This document shows positions 9,508 through 17,467 of a DNA stretch of 64,000 nucleotides, piece by piece. Position numbers and translations under genes: made by a program. This DNA comes from an uncultured Erythrobacter sp. (lineage in GTDB: Bacteria; Pseudomonadota; Alphaproteobacteria; Sphingomonadales; Sphingomonadaceae), in NCBI RefSeq assembly GCF_958304185.1, contig NZ_OY284433.1, positions 124,001 through 188,000 on the forward strand, written 5' to 3'. The number at the start of each line of letters is the position of its first letter. Position 1 is the first letter of the stretch. Under the pieces are notes generated by a model, which ran no database searches, was not told where the DNA came from, and worked only from the letters and a program-made list of their open reading frames with translations.

Positions 9508-9526
9508 CCCCGGACTTGATCCGGGG
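9508..9526. repeat. Intergenic inverted repeat, 'CCGGACTTGATCCGGG' family, copy 2
   Basis: CCCCGGACTTGATCCGGGG is a perfect 7-bp inverted repeat with a CTTGA loop, in the 60-bp gap between convergent genes. The core is the reverse complement of the right arm of the element at 1854-1924, so the two are copies of one family. It may act as a bidirectional terminator-like hairpin, but no T-run follows. Confidence 0.7.
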
Positions 9527-9552
9527 CCCCGCTGTGCCCTTACATTGAGAGG

Positions 9553-10650
9553 TCACAGCAGCCGCAACTGCCCGCCCACCTCCGGCGCCCGGAACCGCGA
9601 GCAATCCAGCTCAAACCGCGCCTTGCCAATCCCCGCCCGCTTGCACGCCAGTTTGAACCGCGCGCGGATCAAATCGGCCCACACGCCTTGCGGGTTGAAG
9701 CGGCTGTGGAAGTTCGGGTCATTGTCCCGACCCCCAAAGGCATTGGCGCGCATTTCGCGCACGATGCTCATCACCTTGCCCGCACGCTCAGGGTAGTGGA
9801 CGGCGAGCCACTCGCGGAACAGCGGCGCGACTTCGTGGGGGAGGCGCAGGGGGATCCAGTTGACGCTACGCACCCCCAGCCGCGCCACTTCGGCAATGGT
9901 GGCTTCGATGAATTCATCGGTGATCGCCGGGATGATGGGCGAGATCGAGCAGTGCACCGGCACGCCGAGTTCGACCATCCGCCCGAGCGCTGCGAGCCGT
10001 TTGGCAGGCGCAGCGCAGCGCGGTTCGAGCTTGGCGGACAGGACGGGGTCTAGGCTCGTCACCGAGATCGACACCGCCACCAGCTTCTCGCGCGCCAGTG
10101 CCGTCAGCAGGTCGGCATCGTCCAGCACCCGGTCGGACTTGGTGGTGATGGTCACGGGGTGGCGGGCCTCCAGACACACTTCCAGCACTTGGCGCGTGAT
10201 GCGGTAATCGCGCTCAATCGGCTGATAGGGATCGGTGTTGGTGCCCATCGCGATCGGCTTGGGGCGGTAGCCGCGCTTCGCCAGCGTCGCCTTGAGCAAT
10301 TCGGCCGCGTTAGGCTTGGCGAATAGCCGCGTCTCGAAATCGAGGCCGGGGGAGAGGTCGTGGAAGGCGTGGGTCGGCCGCGCAAAGCAATATACGCAGC
10401 CATGCTCGCACCCGCGATAGGCATTGATCGAGCGGTCGAACGGCACATCGGGTGATTGGTTGAAGGTGAGGATCGACTTGGGCCGCTCCTCGATCACCGT
10501 GGTGCGCAGTTTGACGGGTGGGCCGTCGAGGGTTTGCATATGATCGCGCCAGTCGCCATCGACCTCGCGCTCCGCCAGCCCGAAGCGGGTGGGGACCGCC
10601 GCCGATTGCGCGCCGCGGCCTTTGATCGGAGTGTGTTCCACGTGGAACAT
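9553..10650 (-). CDS. Radical SAM protein, PA0069 family (SplB-like)
   Basis: A 365-residue radical SAM enzyme of unknown substrate. The cluster-binding motif CEHGCVYC is present, with Cys81, Cys85 and Cys88 in the CX3CX2C spacing that holds the [4Fe-4S] cluster used to cleave S-adenosylmethionine. The lead-in KGRGAQSAAVPTRF and FNQSPDVPFDRSINAYRG are characteristic of the PA0069 family; the AMGTNTDPYQPIERDYRITR segment is also typical. The ATG at 10650 and the next codons (MFHVEH) lie inside a perfect 16-bp parS-like palindrome, and no Shine-Dalgarno sequence is evident. The spore-photoproduct-lyase likeness is structural and does not show DNA repair activity. Confidence 0.9.
   Translation of the reverse strand: MFHVEHTPIKGRGAQSAAVPTRFGLAEREVDGDWRDHMQTLDGPPVKLRTTVIEERPKSILTFNQSPDVPFDRSINAYRGCEHGCVYCFARPTHAFHDLSPGLDFETRLFAKPNAAELLKATLAKRGYRPKPIAMGTNTDPYQPIERDYRITRQVLEVCLEARHPVTITTKSDRVLDDADLLTALAREKLVAVSISVTSLDPVLSAKLEPRCAAPAKRLAALGRMVELGVPVHCSISPIIPAITDEFIEATIAEVARLGVRSVNWIPLRLPHEVAPLFREWLAVHYPERAGKVMSIVREMRANAFGGRDNDPNFHSRFNPQGVWADLIRARFKLACKRAGIGKARFELDCSRFRAPEVGGQLRLL
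10634..10649. promoter_or_regulatory. parS-like centromere site (ParB binding)
   Basis: TGTTCCACGTGGAACA is a perfect 16-bp palindrome matching the conserved chromosomal parS consensus (TGTTYCACGTGRAACA) at every position. It overlaps codons 1-6 of the radical SAM gene (10650 leftward). ParB/Spo0J binds such sites and loads the chromosome-segregation complex. It is the only perfect match I saw in the window. Confidence 0.75.
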
Positions 10651-10680
10651 TTACGGAACATCGTGGTGTTATACAACCCT

Positions 10681-10761
10681 CGTCATCCCAGCGGAAGCTG
10701 AACCCTCAGGCGGCAAATGCCGTCCGAGCCGCCCTAGGCCCCAGCTTATGCTGGGGTGACG
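10681..10761. repeat. Intergenic inverted repeat, 'GTCACCCCAGC' family
   Basis: Arms CGTCATCCCAGCGGAAGCTG (10681-10700) and CAGCTTATGCTGGGGTGACG (10742-10761) are inverted copies differing at three positions. A second, inner pairing (GGCGGC with GCCGCC) lies between them. The element fills most of the 119-bp gap between the radical SAM gene and moaB. It is a different family from the repeat at 1854 and 9508. Confidence 0.65.
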
Positions 10762-10769
10762 TGAGAGGG

Positions 10770-11300
10770 CTAAACTTCCTTCAACCGCGGCATCAGCTCG
10801 ACAAAATTGCAGGGCCGGTTGCGGCTGTCGAGCTGCTCCGAGAGAATCCCGTCCCAGCCGTCCTTCACCGCGCCGTTCGATCCGGGCAGGGCAAAGATAT
10901 AGGTGCCGCGTGCCACCACCGCGCAGGCGCGGGATTGCACGGTGCTGGTGCCGATGCTCTTGAAACTCAGCCAGCGGAACAGCTCGCCAAAGCCGGGAAT
11001 GTCGCGCGCGCCTTCAATCAAGCTAAGCGCTTCGGGGGTGACATCGCGGCCCGTCAGACCCGTACCGCCCGTGCTCACCACAGCGTCGATGGACGGATCG
11101 TCGATCCAAGCATTGAACTGGGCAGCGAGCAGCTTCGCGTCATCCTTCACGATCATCCGCGCCGCAAGATTATGCCCCGCACCCGTCACCCGCGCCGCCA
11201 GAATATCGCCCGAGGTGTCGGTTTCCGGCGTGCGCGTGTCCGATACGGTCAGGACGGCAATGTTGATCGGCTTGAAAACCCGGCTCTCGTCAATCGCCAC
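10770..11300 (-). CDS. moaB: Molybdenum cofactor biosynthesis protein MoaB
   Basis: MoaB/MogA-type protein that adenylylates molybdopterin before metal insertion. The 176-residue sequence has the MoCF-binding fold with TVSDTRTPETDTSGD near the N-terminus, the VVSTGGTGLTGRDVTPEAL nucleotide/pterin loop, and FALPGSNGAVKDGWD near the end. Length and motifs are normal. It is the last gene of a leftward operon (UDG-like protein, lytic transglycosylase, moaB), starting 14 bases after the slt stop. No other molybdopterin gene is in the window, so the partners lie elsewhere. Confidence 0.92.
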   Translation of the reverse strand: MAIDESRVFKPINIAVLTVSDTRTPETDTSGDILAARVTGAGHNLAARMIVKDDAKLLAAQFNAWIDDPSIDAVVSTGGTGLTGRDVTPEALSLIEGARDIPGFGELFRWLSFKSIGTSTVQSRACAVVARGTYIFALPGSNGAVKDGWDGILSEQLDSRNRPCNFVELMPRLKEV

Positions 11301-11314
11301 TCTATCCGCTCCCG

Positions 11315-13072
11315 TTACGGCTCCAATCGGGCCGAGCGGGTCGTAGCAGCCTGCGGAAATTCGGGCCAGCGCCCTTGCGCCAGCGCTCGGCGGCTGGGCG
11401 ATTGCACGCCGGCCGCACGCTCATACATCCAGTAATTGCGCATCACGATCGCGACATAGCCGCGCGTTTCCCAATAGGGGATCGATTCCATCCACAGCAG
11501 CGGATCGCCCTGATCGTTGATCTCGGAATTCCAGCGTCCGACCGGAGTGAGGCCCGCGTTATAGGCCGCCATGATCTTGGGCAGCACGCCGCCGGTCGCG
11601 GGATGATCGCGCAGCATGGCAAGATGCCGCTGGCCATAGGCGAGGTTGACCTGCGGGTCGTTCAAATCCTCGTAGCTCGCGCCAAGGCTCAGCCTGCCCG
11701 AATGATCGCGCGCCGTGCCGGGCATGATCTGCATCAACCCGCGCGCATTGGCGGGGCTGACGGCCGAGGCGCGGAAGTTCGACTCTTGCAAGGCGTGGGC
11801 GAAGGCCAGCGCCGGGTCGACCTGCCACCCGCCGACCGGCTGCCAATGCGCAACCGGGAAGCGCAGGCTCGGGTCGCTGCGGGTGCCATAAGGCGCGTTG
11901 TGCGCCATGAACAACTGGGTCGAGGGCAGGCCCATCTCGCGCGCTAGCCGGGCGAGGGCACTATACTGGTAGGCCGGGCCGATCTGCGCTTCGTGGCGCA
12001 GCACTTCATCCGCCAGGCTGGGCCGCCCGATTTCCGCGAGGGCGGAGGCCACACGGACATTGGGCCGCTGGGCGAGCTGTGCCCAATCGTCACGGCTGAA
12101 CGGCGGCGGCGGGGCATGAGCGGGCAGTTCGACCCCGAGCTGATCGGCGGCGAGCATCCCGTAGAGTGTCTCATTCATTTGCGCCGCGGCAGACAGGTGC
12201 TGCTGCGCCTGCTCAGGCTCCCGGCATCGTACCAGCGCCCGGTGCGCCCAATAATGCCCGGCGGCGGCCAGCTCGACATTGGAAGCACTACCCGCCACCC
12301 GCGAAAACGCGTCTCCGGCAAGCGAGCAATACCCCAGCCGCCACGATGACAGCCCTTCGACCCACGCGCCTTCCGCGACCCACTCGCCCGAGCCTTCGGC
12401 CACGGTGCGCGCCAGTTCCAGCGCGGCGTTGTCATTATTCTCAATATAGTGGCTCCACGCCACGCGCTGACGCCATTCGGCCCGCGCGTCGCTTGAGAGC
12501 ATCGGGTCGATTTCGGCGAGCAGGCGCTGCGCTTCGCCCGGGTTATCGGCCTTGATCGCTTCGAGGATCAGGCTCGCAGTGGCGCTCGGCATGGTGCCGT
12601 CGTTGACGGAGCGCGGCAGGATCCGCTTGGGCGCATAGGGCTGGCGCGCGAAGCCCTGTTCGCTCGGCAGGGGCGGCAGGTAGGTGACCCCGCGCTTGGC
12701 CCCCATCTTCGCGAGCTGCTGCGCCTGCGGGAGATCGGTGCCAGCGGCAAACCAGCTGGCGATCTGCTCGGCGGACACCTTGGGGCTGTTGGCGTGGGTA
12801 TAGAATTCAGCGCGCGCGGCCTGGGTCAGCACGCCTTCGGGCCGCTGGGCCAGCAGGTTTTCGACCACATCCCACTGTTCAGCATCGATGGCGGTGAAGA
12901 CCTGCCGATAGGCATTGCGTTCCTCAGCCGTCAGCACCGGAGCAATGGCTGTCTCGGCCGGTGTCGCACCGTTCCAGCGCGCGACCAGATCGCCCGATTG
13001 CGCGGCGAGTGGCGCAGGCAGGGCCGCCGCGGCCAGCATCGTCGCGGTCAGCACGCGCAGGCGAAGTTTCAT
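11315..13072 (-). CDS. Soluble lytic murein transglycosylase (Slt-type)
   Basis: Periplasmic enzyme that cleaves peptidoglycan glycan strands with formation of 1,6-anhydromuramic ends. From the ATG at 13072 it has 585 residues, starting with a signal peptide (KLRLRVLTATMLAAAALPA). A long helical superhelix region precedes a C-terminal SLT domain: ALQESNFRASAVSPANARG with the catalytic Glu, GLMQIMPGTA, and MAAYNAG. The 13072 start overlaps the preceding stop by four bases (ATGA). An ATG at 13087 with GGAG 9 bases upstream is a plausible alternative and would add five residues. It sits in an operon with a DNA-repair-like gene and moaB, with no obvious shared pathway. Confidence 0.9.
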   Translation of the reverse strand: MKLRLRVLTATMLAAAALPAPLAAQSGDLVARWNGATPAETAIAPVLTAEERNAYRQVFTAIDAEQWDVVENLLAQRPEGVLTQAARAEFYTHANSPKVSAEQIASWFAAGTDLPQAQQLAKMGAKRGVTYLPPLPSEQGFARQPYAPKRILPRSVNDGTMPSATASLILEAIKADNPGEAQRLLAEIDPMLSSDARAEWRQRVAWSHYIENNDNAALELARTVAEGSGEWVAEGAWVEGLSSWRLGYCSLAGDAFSRVAGSASNVELAAAGHYWAHRALVRCREPEQAQQHLSAAAQMNETLYGMLAADQLGVELPAHAPPPPFSRDDWAQLAQRPNVRVASALAEIGRPSLADEVLRHEAQIGPAYQYSALARLAREMGLPSTQLFMAHNAPYGTRSDPSLRFPVAHWQPVGGWQVDPALAFAHALQESNFRASAVSPANARGLMQIMPGTARDHSGRLSLGASYEDLNDPQVNLAYGQRHLAMLRDHPATGGVLPKIMAAYNAGLTPVGRWNSEINDQGDPLLWMESIPYWETRGYVAIVMRNYWMYERAAGVQSPSRRALAQGRWPEFPQAATTRSARLEP

Positions 13073-13878
13073 TGTGGGGGCGACCATTGCGTCCATCTCC
13101 GCCAGAATCGGGCTTTAAGCCGGGGCAAGTCCATCAGGGAATCGAGCGTTTCGCTCACGATTACCGGGACTTTGCCACCGGTATGGTTGATTTCGCGTAA
13201 AGGATGTTCTGCCTCATTCGCGCCGAGCATCGGAGCAAGGCCGGTGCCGAAGGCGATCACCCGCGCCGGACGCACCAGGCTGATGTGATGGAGGGTCACC
13301 GCGTCCATCCCGCCCGCCGCCAGCATCGCCAGATCGGCCATCGGCGTATGGCAGGGCAGGGCGGCGGCGATATAGACCGCGCTTTCGTTCACTCCGATCG
13401 CGGCGAGGATATTGGCGAGCAGGCGTCCTTGCGGGCCGGACAGCAGACGGTCGCGGTCGGCTTCCTCGGGCTGTGGCACCAGCACCATCAGCGCTGCATC
13501 AGCTTCGCCGCGCGGCGCAATCCGGGGAAAAGCGCGCGCGGTGTCGATCCCCTGCGCCGTCATCCACCAGTCGCGGAAAGCGGCGAAATCCTGCGGCGGC
13601 GATTCGCCCAGGAGATCGCGGCGTTGCGTTGCGGGCGGTGATGAGGGCGCGGCGGGCAAATCGCGAGCGGCGACGGATTCGCTGGCTGGGCCGGGTGCCT
13701 GAGCCGAACTTGTGCGCGTCATCCCGGCGGCTTTGGTATCTGCGGCAGGCTTGGCCGTAGGCACCTCCGCCAACCACGCCGTAGCGTCATCCGCATAGTC
13801 GCAATCGACCCCCGCCGCGTGCCACCAGGCAAGCGCCGCTTCGAATTCGCGCGCTATTGTAAGGTCGGGCCGGCTCAT
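13069..13878 (-). CDS. Uracil-DNA glycosylase superfamily-like protein, divergent
   Basis: A 269-residue protein with an N-terminal low-complexity Ala/Pro linker (about 40-95) and a C-terminal region that resembles family 4/5 uracil-DNA glycosylases: LMVLVPQPEEADRDRLLSGP, GRLLANILAAIGV and VYIAAALPCHTP, in the right order. The usual GEAPG motif is replaced by LVPQPEE, and the four cluster cysteines of family 4 enzymes are not evident, so activity is doubtful. It heads the slt-moaB operon and lies next to the divergent ETF-QO gene. I would treat it as a glycosylase-fold protein of unproven function. Confidence 0.6.
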   Translation of the reverse strand: MSRPDLTIAREFEAALAWWHAAGVDCDYADDATAWLAEVPTAKPAADTKAAGMTRTSSAQAPGPASESVAARDLPAAPSSPPATQRRDLLGESPPQDFAAFRDWWMTAQGIDTARAFPRIAPRGEADAALMVLVPQPEEADRDRLLSGPQGRLLANILAAIGVNESAVYIAAALPCHTPMADLAMLAAGGMDAVTLHHISLVRPARVIAFGTGLAPMLGANEAEHPLREINHTGGKVPVIVSETLDSLMDLPRLKARFWRRWTQWSPPQ

Positions 13879-14004
13879 TGAGGGGTCATGCTATCCATCG
13901 CGGGTCTTGACTGTCCCCGAGGGTGTTAGCAAGTGGACAATCAAGGCATATCGCCAGACTGTGTGGCCTGCGCGCCCAATACCAACAAGGATCAGGAAAG
14001 CCCC

Positions 14005-15654
14005 ATGATCGAACGTGAATCAATGCCCTGCGATGTCGTGATCGTCGGGGGCGGTCCTGCGGGGCTGGCAGCTGCGATCCGTCTGAAGCAGATCAACGCA
14101 GACCTCGAAGTGATCGTGCTGGAAAAGGGCTCCGAAATCGGGGCGCATATCCTGTCAGGCGCAGTGGTCGATCCCAAGGCTTTGGACGAGCTGCTGCCCG
14201 AATGGCGCGAACAGGGCTGTCCGATGGCGCAAACCCCGGTCACGGACAACTGGCACTGGGTGCTGTCGAAGACCGGCAAAACCTCGATCCCGCACGCGGT
14301 CATGCCGCCGCTGATGAGCAACCACGGCTGCTACACCGGCTCGCTCGGCAATCTGACCCGCTGGTTGGCCGAACAGGCCGAGGGGCTGGGCGTGATGGTG
14401 TTCCCCGGCTTCCCCGCGGCCGATGTGATGATTGACGAGGAAGGCCGCGTTGCCGGCGTCATCACGCAGGACATGGGCGTCGCCGCCGACGGCAGCCACA
14501 AGGGCGATTACACCCCCGGCATGGAAATCCACGCCAAGTACACCGTCTTTGCAGAAGGCGCGCGCGGCAACCTGACCAAGCGGATGAAGGCGAAATTCGA
14601 TCTTGAGGCGAACTGCCAGCCGCAGGTCTATGGCCTCGGCATCAAGGAGCTGTGGGACATTGATCCCAAGAAACACAAGCCGGGCCGCGTGATCCACACG
14701 CAGGGCTGGCCGCTGACAGAAAGTGAAAGCTGGGGCGGGGGCTTCCTCTACCATCAGGCGAACGGTCAGGTGGCCTTGGGCTTCGTGACCGCGCTCGATT
14801 ACAAGAACCCCTGGGTCTCGCCCTATCAGGAGTTCCAGCGGTGGAAGAACCACCCTGCGATCCGCGAATACTTGGAGGGCGGCAAGCGGGTGAGCTATGG
14901 CGCGCGGGCGATCAATGAAGGCGGCTGGCAGTCGGTGCCCAAGCTCGCCTTCCCCGGTGGCGCGCTGATCGGCTGCGCGGCGGGCTTTGTGAACGTGCCC
15001 CGGATTAAGGGCAGCCACACCGCGATGAAGAGCGGGATGCTGGCGGCTGAAAGCATCGCGGCGGCGATTGCGGCGGGTCACGAGAAGACCGAGCTGATGG
15101 ACTACGACACGGCGGTCCGCTCCAGCTGGATCGCGACTGAATTGAAGGTCGTCCAGAACGCCGAGCCTGCGGTCGCCAAGTTCGGCGGCGATATCGGCAC
15201 GGTGCTGGCGGGCATCGACATGTGGATGCGCACATTGAAGATCGGCCTGCCGATTTCGATGAAGCACCACAGCGACTACACGATGACCGGCCGCGCTGAT
15301 CTGTATCCGAAGATCGACTACCCCAAACCCGACGGCGTGATCACCTTCGACCGCCTCACTAACGTCGCATATAGTTACACCAACCATGCCGAGGATCAGC
15401 CCTGCCACTTGCAGGTTGCCGACCTGCAATTGCAGAAGGTAAGCGAACTCGGCGTCTTCGGCGGGCCGTCGGCGCGCTACTGCCCGGCAGGGGTCTATGA
15501 GTGGCTGACGGATGAGAAGACCGGCGAACCCAAGTTCCAGATCAACTCGCAGAACTGCGTCCACTGCAAGACCTGCGACATCAAGGACCCCAACCAGAAC
15601 ATCAACTGGGTAACGCCGGAAGGCGGCGGCGGCCCGAACTATCCGAATATGTGA
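14005..15654 (+). CDS. Electron-transfer flavoprotein:ubiquinone oxidoreductase
   Basis: Inner-membrane-associated flavoprotein that passes electrons from ETF (fatty-acid and amino-acid dehydrogenases) to ubiquinone. The ATG at 14005 has AGGAAAG at a good distance and gives 549 residues, the family length; the longer frame from 13933 adds an unlikely leader. The N-terminal FAD site is CDVVIVGGGPAGLAAAI. The C-terminus holds the [4Fe-4S] ligands in INSQNCVHCKTCDIKDP followed by INWVTPEGGGGPNY. The ETF subunits themselves are not in this window. It is divergent from the UDG-like gene. Confidence 0.96.
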   Translation: MIERESMPCDVVIVGGGPAGLAAAIRLKQINADLEVIVLEKGSEIGAHILSGAVVDPKALDELLPEWREQGCPMAQTPVTDNWHWVLSKTGKTSIPHAVMPPLMSNHGCYTGSLGNLTRWLAEQAEGLGVMVFPGFPAADVMIDEEGRVAGVITQDMGVAADGSHKGDYTPGMEIHAKYTVFAEGARGNLTKRMKAKFDLEANCQPQVYGLGIKELWDIDPKKHKPGRVIHTQGWPLTESESWGGGFLYHQANGQVALGFVTALDYKNPWVSPYQEFQRWKNHPAIREYLEGGKRVSYGARAINEGGWQSVPKLAFPGGALIGCAAGFVNVPRIKGSHTAMKSGMLAAESIAAAIAAGHEKTELMDYDTAVRSSWIATELKVVQNAEPAVAKFGGDIGTVLAGIDMWMRTLKIGLPISMKHHSDYTMTGRADLYPKIDYPKPDGVITFDRLTNVAYSYTNHAEDQPCHLQVADLQLQKVSELGVFGGPSARYCPAGVYEWLTDEKTGEPKFQINSQNCVHCKTCDIKDPNQNINWVTPEGGGGPNYPNM

Positions 15655-15670
15655 TCGCACCCCACAATCC

Positions 15671-15776
15671 TTCGTCATTGCGAGCGCAGCGAAGCAATCC
15701 AGCATCGAACCTTGCGATATGATGCAATGTTGGAAACTGGATTGCCGCGTCGCCTTCGGCTCCTCGCAATGACGAA
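15671..15776. repeat. Intergenic inverted repeat, 'CATTGCGAG...GCAATCCAG' family
   Basis: The left arm starts TTCGTCATTGCGAG and ends GCAATCCAG (15671-15702). The right arm is its imperfect inverse, beginning CTGGATTGC (15737) and ending CTCGCAATGACGAA (15776). The arms share 14 and 9 bases at their ends and differ in the middle, so this is an old or composite element. It fills the gap between the ETF-QO gene and ispE, and its right end contains the ATG used for ispE. Confidence 0.75.
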
Positions 15777-16590
15777 AGTTGGAAGCTTGCCCATTACCGA
15801 AACCGCCTACGCCAAGATCAACCTCGCGCTGCATGTCCGCAGGCGGCGGGAGGACGGGTATCACGAGCTTGAGACCCTGTTCGCCTTCGTCGATGCGGGC
15901 GATGTGCTGAGCGCAGCGCCCGCCGCTGCCGATAGCGTCACCACCCTGGGCGAGTTTGCGGGCGGGCTGGACAATCCCTTCGACAACCTCGTTGCCCGCG
16001 CGCTCGCCGCTCTCCCGCGCCCGCAAGGCCTCGCGGTGACGCTGGAGAAGAACCTCCCCGTCGCGGCTGGCCTTGGCGGCGGGTCGGCGGATGCGGGGGC
16101 GGTGTTTCGGATTGTCGAGGCGCTCCACGGCTTGCCGGAGGACTGGCAGGCGCGCGCGGCGAAGCTCGGCGCGGATGTGCCCGCCTGCGTGCTCAGCCGC
16201 ACCCATATCGGGCTTGGCACCGGCACCGACCAGCTTGCCGTGGAAGACGACCTCGCCGGAACCCCCGCGCTGCTGGTCAACCCGCGCGTGCCGCTTTCCA
16301 CCGGCCCGGTGTTCAAGGCGTGGGATGGGGTGGATCGCGGGGCGCTGCCCGATGGCCCTGCGAGCCGGATCGCAAGGGAAGGGCGCAACGATCTCGAAGC
16401 GCCCGCCATTTCGCTCTGCCCGGTGATCGCTGAGGTGTTGGCGGCACTGGCCGAGACCAAGCCGTGGCTCGCACGGATGTCCGGCTCGGGCGCGACCTGC
16501 TTCGCGCTCTATGACACCGCCGACGGCCGCGATGCGGCGGCAGCGGCGATGCCGCGCGAGTGGTGGACAATGGCAGGGCGGTTGCGGTGA
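15769..16590 (+). CDS. ispE: 4-diphosphocytidyl-2-C-methyl-D-erythritol kinase
   Basis: GHMP kinase that phosphorylates CDP-methylerythritol in the MEP isoprenoid pathway. Motifs: TAYAKINLALHV at the N-terminus with the substrate Lys, the ATP loop PVAAGLGGGSADAGA, and the C-terminal ARMSGSGATCFALYD. From the ATG at 15769 it has 273 residues. That ATG is part of the right arm of the upstream inverted repeat; the next possible start is a TTG at 15787, a few codons before the conserved domain. The frame open further upstream (to 15712) runs through the repeat and is not credible as protein. Confidence 0.93.
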   Translation: MTKVGSLPITETAYAKINLALHVRRRREDGYHELETLFAFVDAGDVLSAAPAAADSVTTLGEFAGGLDNPFDNLVARALAALPRPQGLAVTLEKNLPVAAGLGGGSADAGAVFRIVEALHGLPEDWQARAAKLGADVPACVLSRTHIGLGTGTDQLAVEDDLAGTPALLVNPRVPLSTGPVFKAWDGVDRGALPDGPASRIAREGRNDLEAPAISLCPVIAEVLAALAETKPWLARMSGSGATCFALYDTADGRDAAAAAMPREWWTMAGRLR

Positions 16591-16602
16591 CACCTTCCAA
16601 TT

Positions 16603-16697
16603 CCGTTCGCCCTGAGCTTGTCGAAGGGCTGCATTTTTCTTCGTTGGGCCCGCGTGAAGCAAGAAGGACAGTGCTTCGACAAGCTCAGCACGGACGG
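16603..16697. repeat. Intergenic inverted repeat, 'CTGAGCTTGTCGAAG' family
   Basis: CTGAGCTTGTCGAAG in the left arm (beginning CCGTTCGCC at 16603) is repeated inverted as CTTCGACAAGCTCAG in the right arm, which ends GGACGG at 16697. The arms are about 28 bases with a few differences. The element fills the gap between ispE and the next gene. It is a fourth repeat family, distinct from those at 1854, 10681 and 15671. Confidence 0.75.
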
Positions 16698-16708
16698 GGT
16701 TTGGGGTG

Positions 16709-17425
16709 ATGAGCGAAGCCTTCCGCCAACTCGGCACGCCCACCCCCGGCGGGATCGTCTGCACTGCTGACCATGCCTCGAACCATGTGCCTGCCGACAT
16801 TGACCTCGGCATCCCAGCGCATCTGCTGCACGAGCACATCGCGGTCGACATCGGCACCGCAGCGATCGCCGAGCTGCTCGCGCGCGACCACACCATCCCC
16901 GCCCATATCGCTGCCGTCAGCCGTCTCGTCTGCGACTTGAACCGTGAGGAGACCGCACCCGGCCTCGTTCCCGAAGCCAGTGACGGGCACCCGATCCCCG
17001 GCAATGTCGGCGCGGACAGGGAAGGGCGGCTCAACCGCTTTCACCGCCCCTATCACACCGCGTTCGAACAATGGCTGGCCGCTGCCGAGCCCGCGCTGAT
17101 CCTCTCGCTCCACTCCTTCACCCCGCGCCTCGCCAGCCGGGACGAGCCGCGTCCGTGGCAGGTGGGCGTGCTCTACAATCAGGACGACCGTGCCGCCCGC
17201 ATAGCCATCCCGCTGCTCGCGGCCGAGGGGCTGAATGTCGGCGACAATCTCCCCTATTCGGGGCGCGATCTCAATTACACCATGAACCGTCACGCCGAAG
17301 CGCGGGGCCGCGCCTACCTTGGGATCGAGCTGCGCCAAGATCTCGTCCAGACCGCTGAGACCCACACCCGCTGGGCGGCATTGTTGGCGAATATTGCGCA
17401 AAGGGTTGCGTCAGCGCTCGCCTGA
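16709..17425 (+). CDS. N-formylglutamate amidohydrolase family protein
   Basis: Predicted Zn-dependent hydrolase of the N-formylglutamate deformylase family, which in histidine degradation releases glutamate from formylglutamate. The 238-residue protein carries VCTADHASNHVP near the N-terminus, SRLVCDLNREE, GNVGADREGRLNRFHRPYH and a LSLHSFTP segment, all conserved in this family. It starts at the ATG 16709, just after a GGGG stretch and the 16603-16697 repeat. No other hut gene is nearby, so the physiological substrate may be a different N-acylated amino acid. It precedes ilvD by 42 bases. Confidence 0.88.
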   Translation: MSEAFRQLGTPTPGGIVCTADHASNHVPADIDLGIPAHLLHEHIAVDIGTAAIAELLARDHTIPAHIAAVSRLVCDLNREETAPGLVPEASDGHPIPGNVGADREGRLNRFHRPYHTAFEQWLAAAEPALILSLHSFTPRLASRDEPRPWQVGVLYNQDDRAARIAIPLLAAEGLNVGDNLPYSGRDLNYTMNRHAEARGRAYLGIELRQDLVQTAETHTRWAALLANIAQRVASALA

Positions 17426-17467
17426 AGGCAGGGGACGTTTCACAAATTGCCTTCAACGGGAAATCTT

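Noticed and set aside
13069-13878. Calling this gene a functional family 4 uracil-DNA glycosylase
   Set aside because: The GEAPG motif and the cluster cysteines are not visible, so only a superfamily-level call is supported.
14155-17034. A 959-codon open frame on the minus strand across the ETF-QO, ispE and next gene region
   Set aside because: It runs opposite three well-supported genes and through two repeats, has a composition dictated by the codon bias of the plus-strand genes, and shows no known motif.
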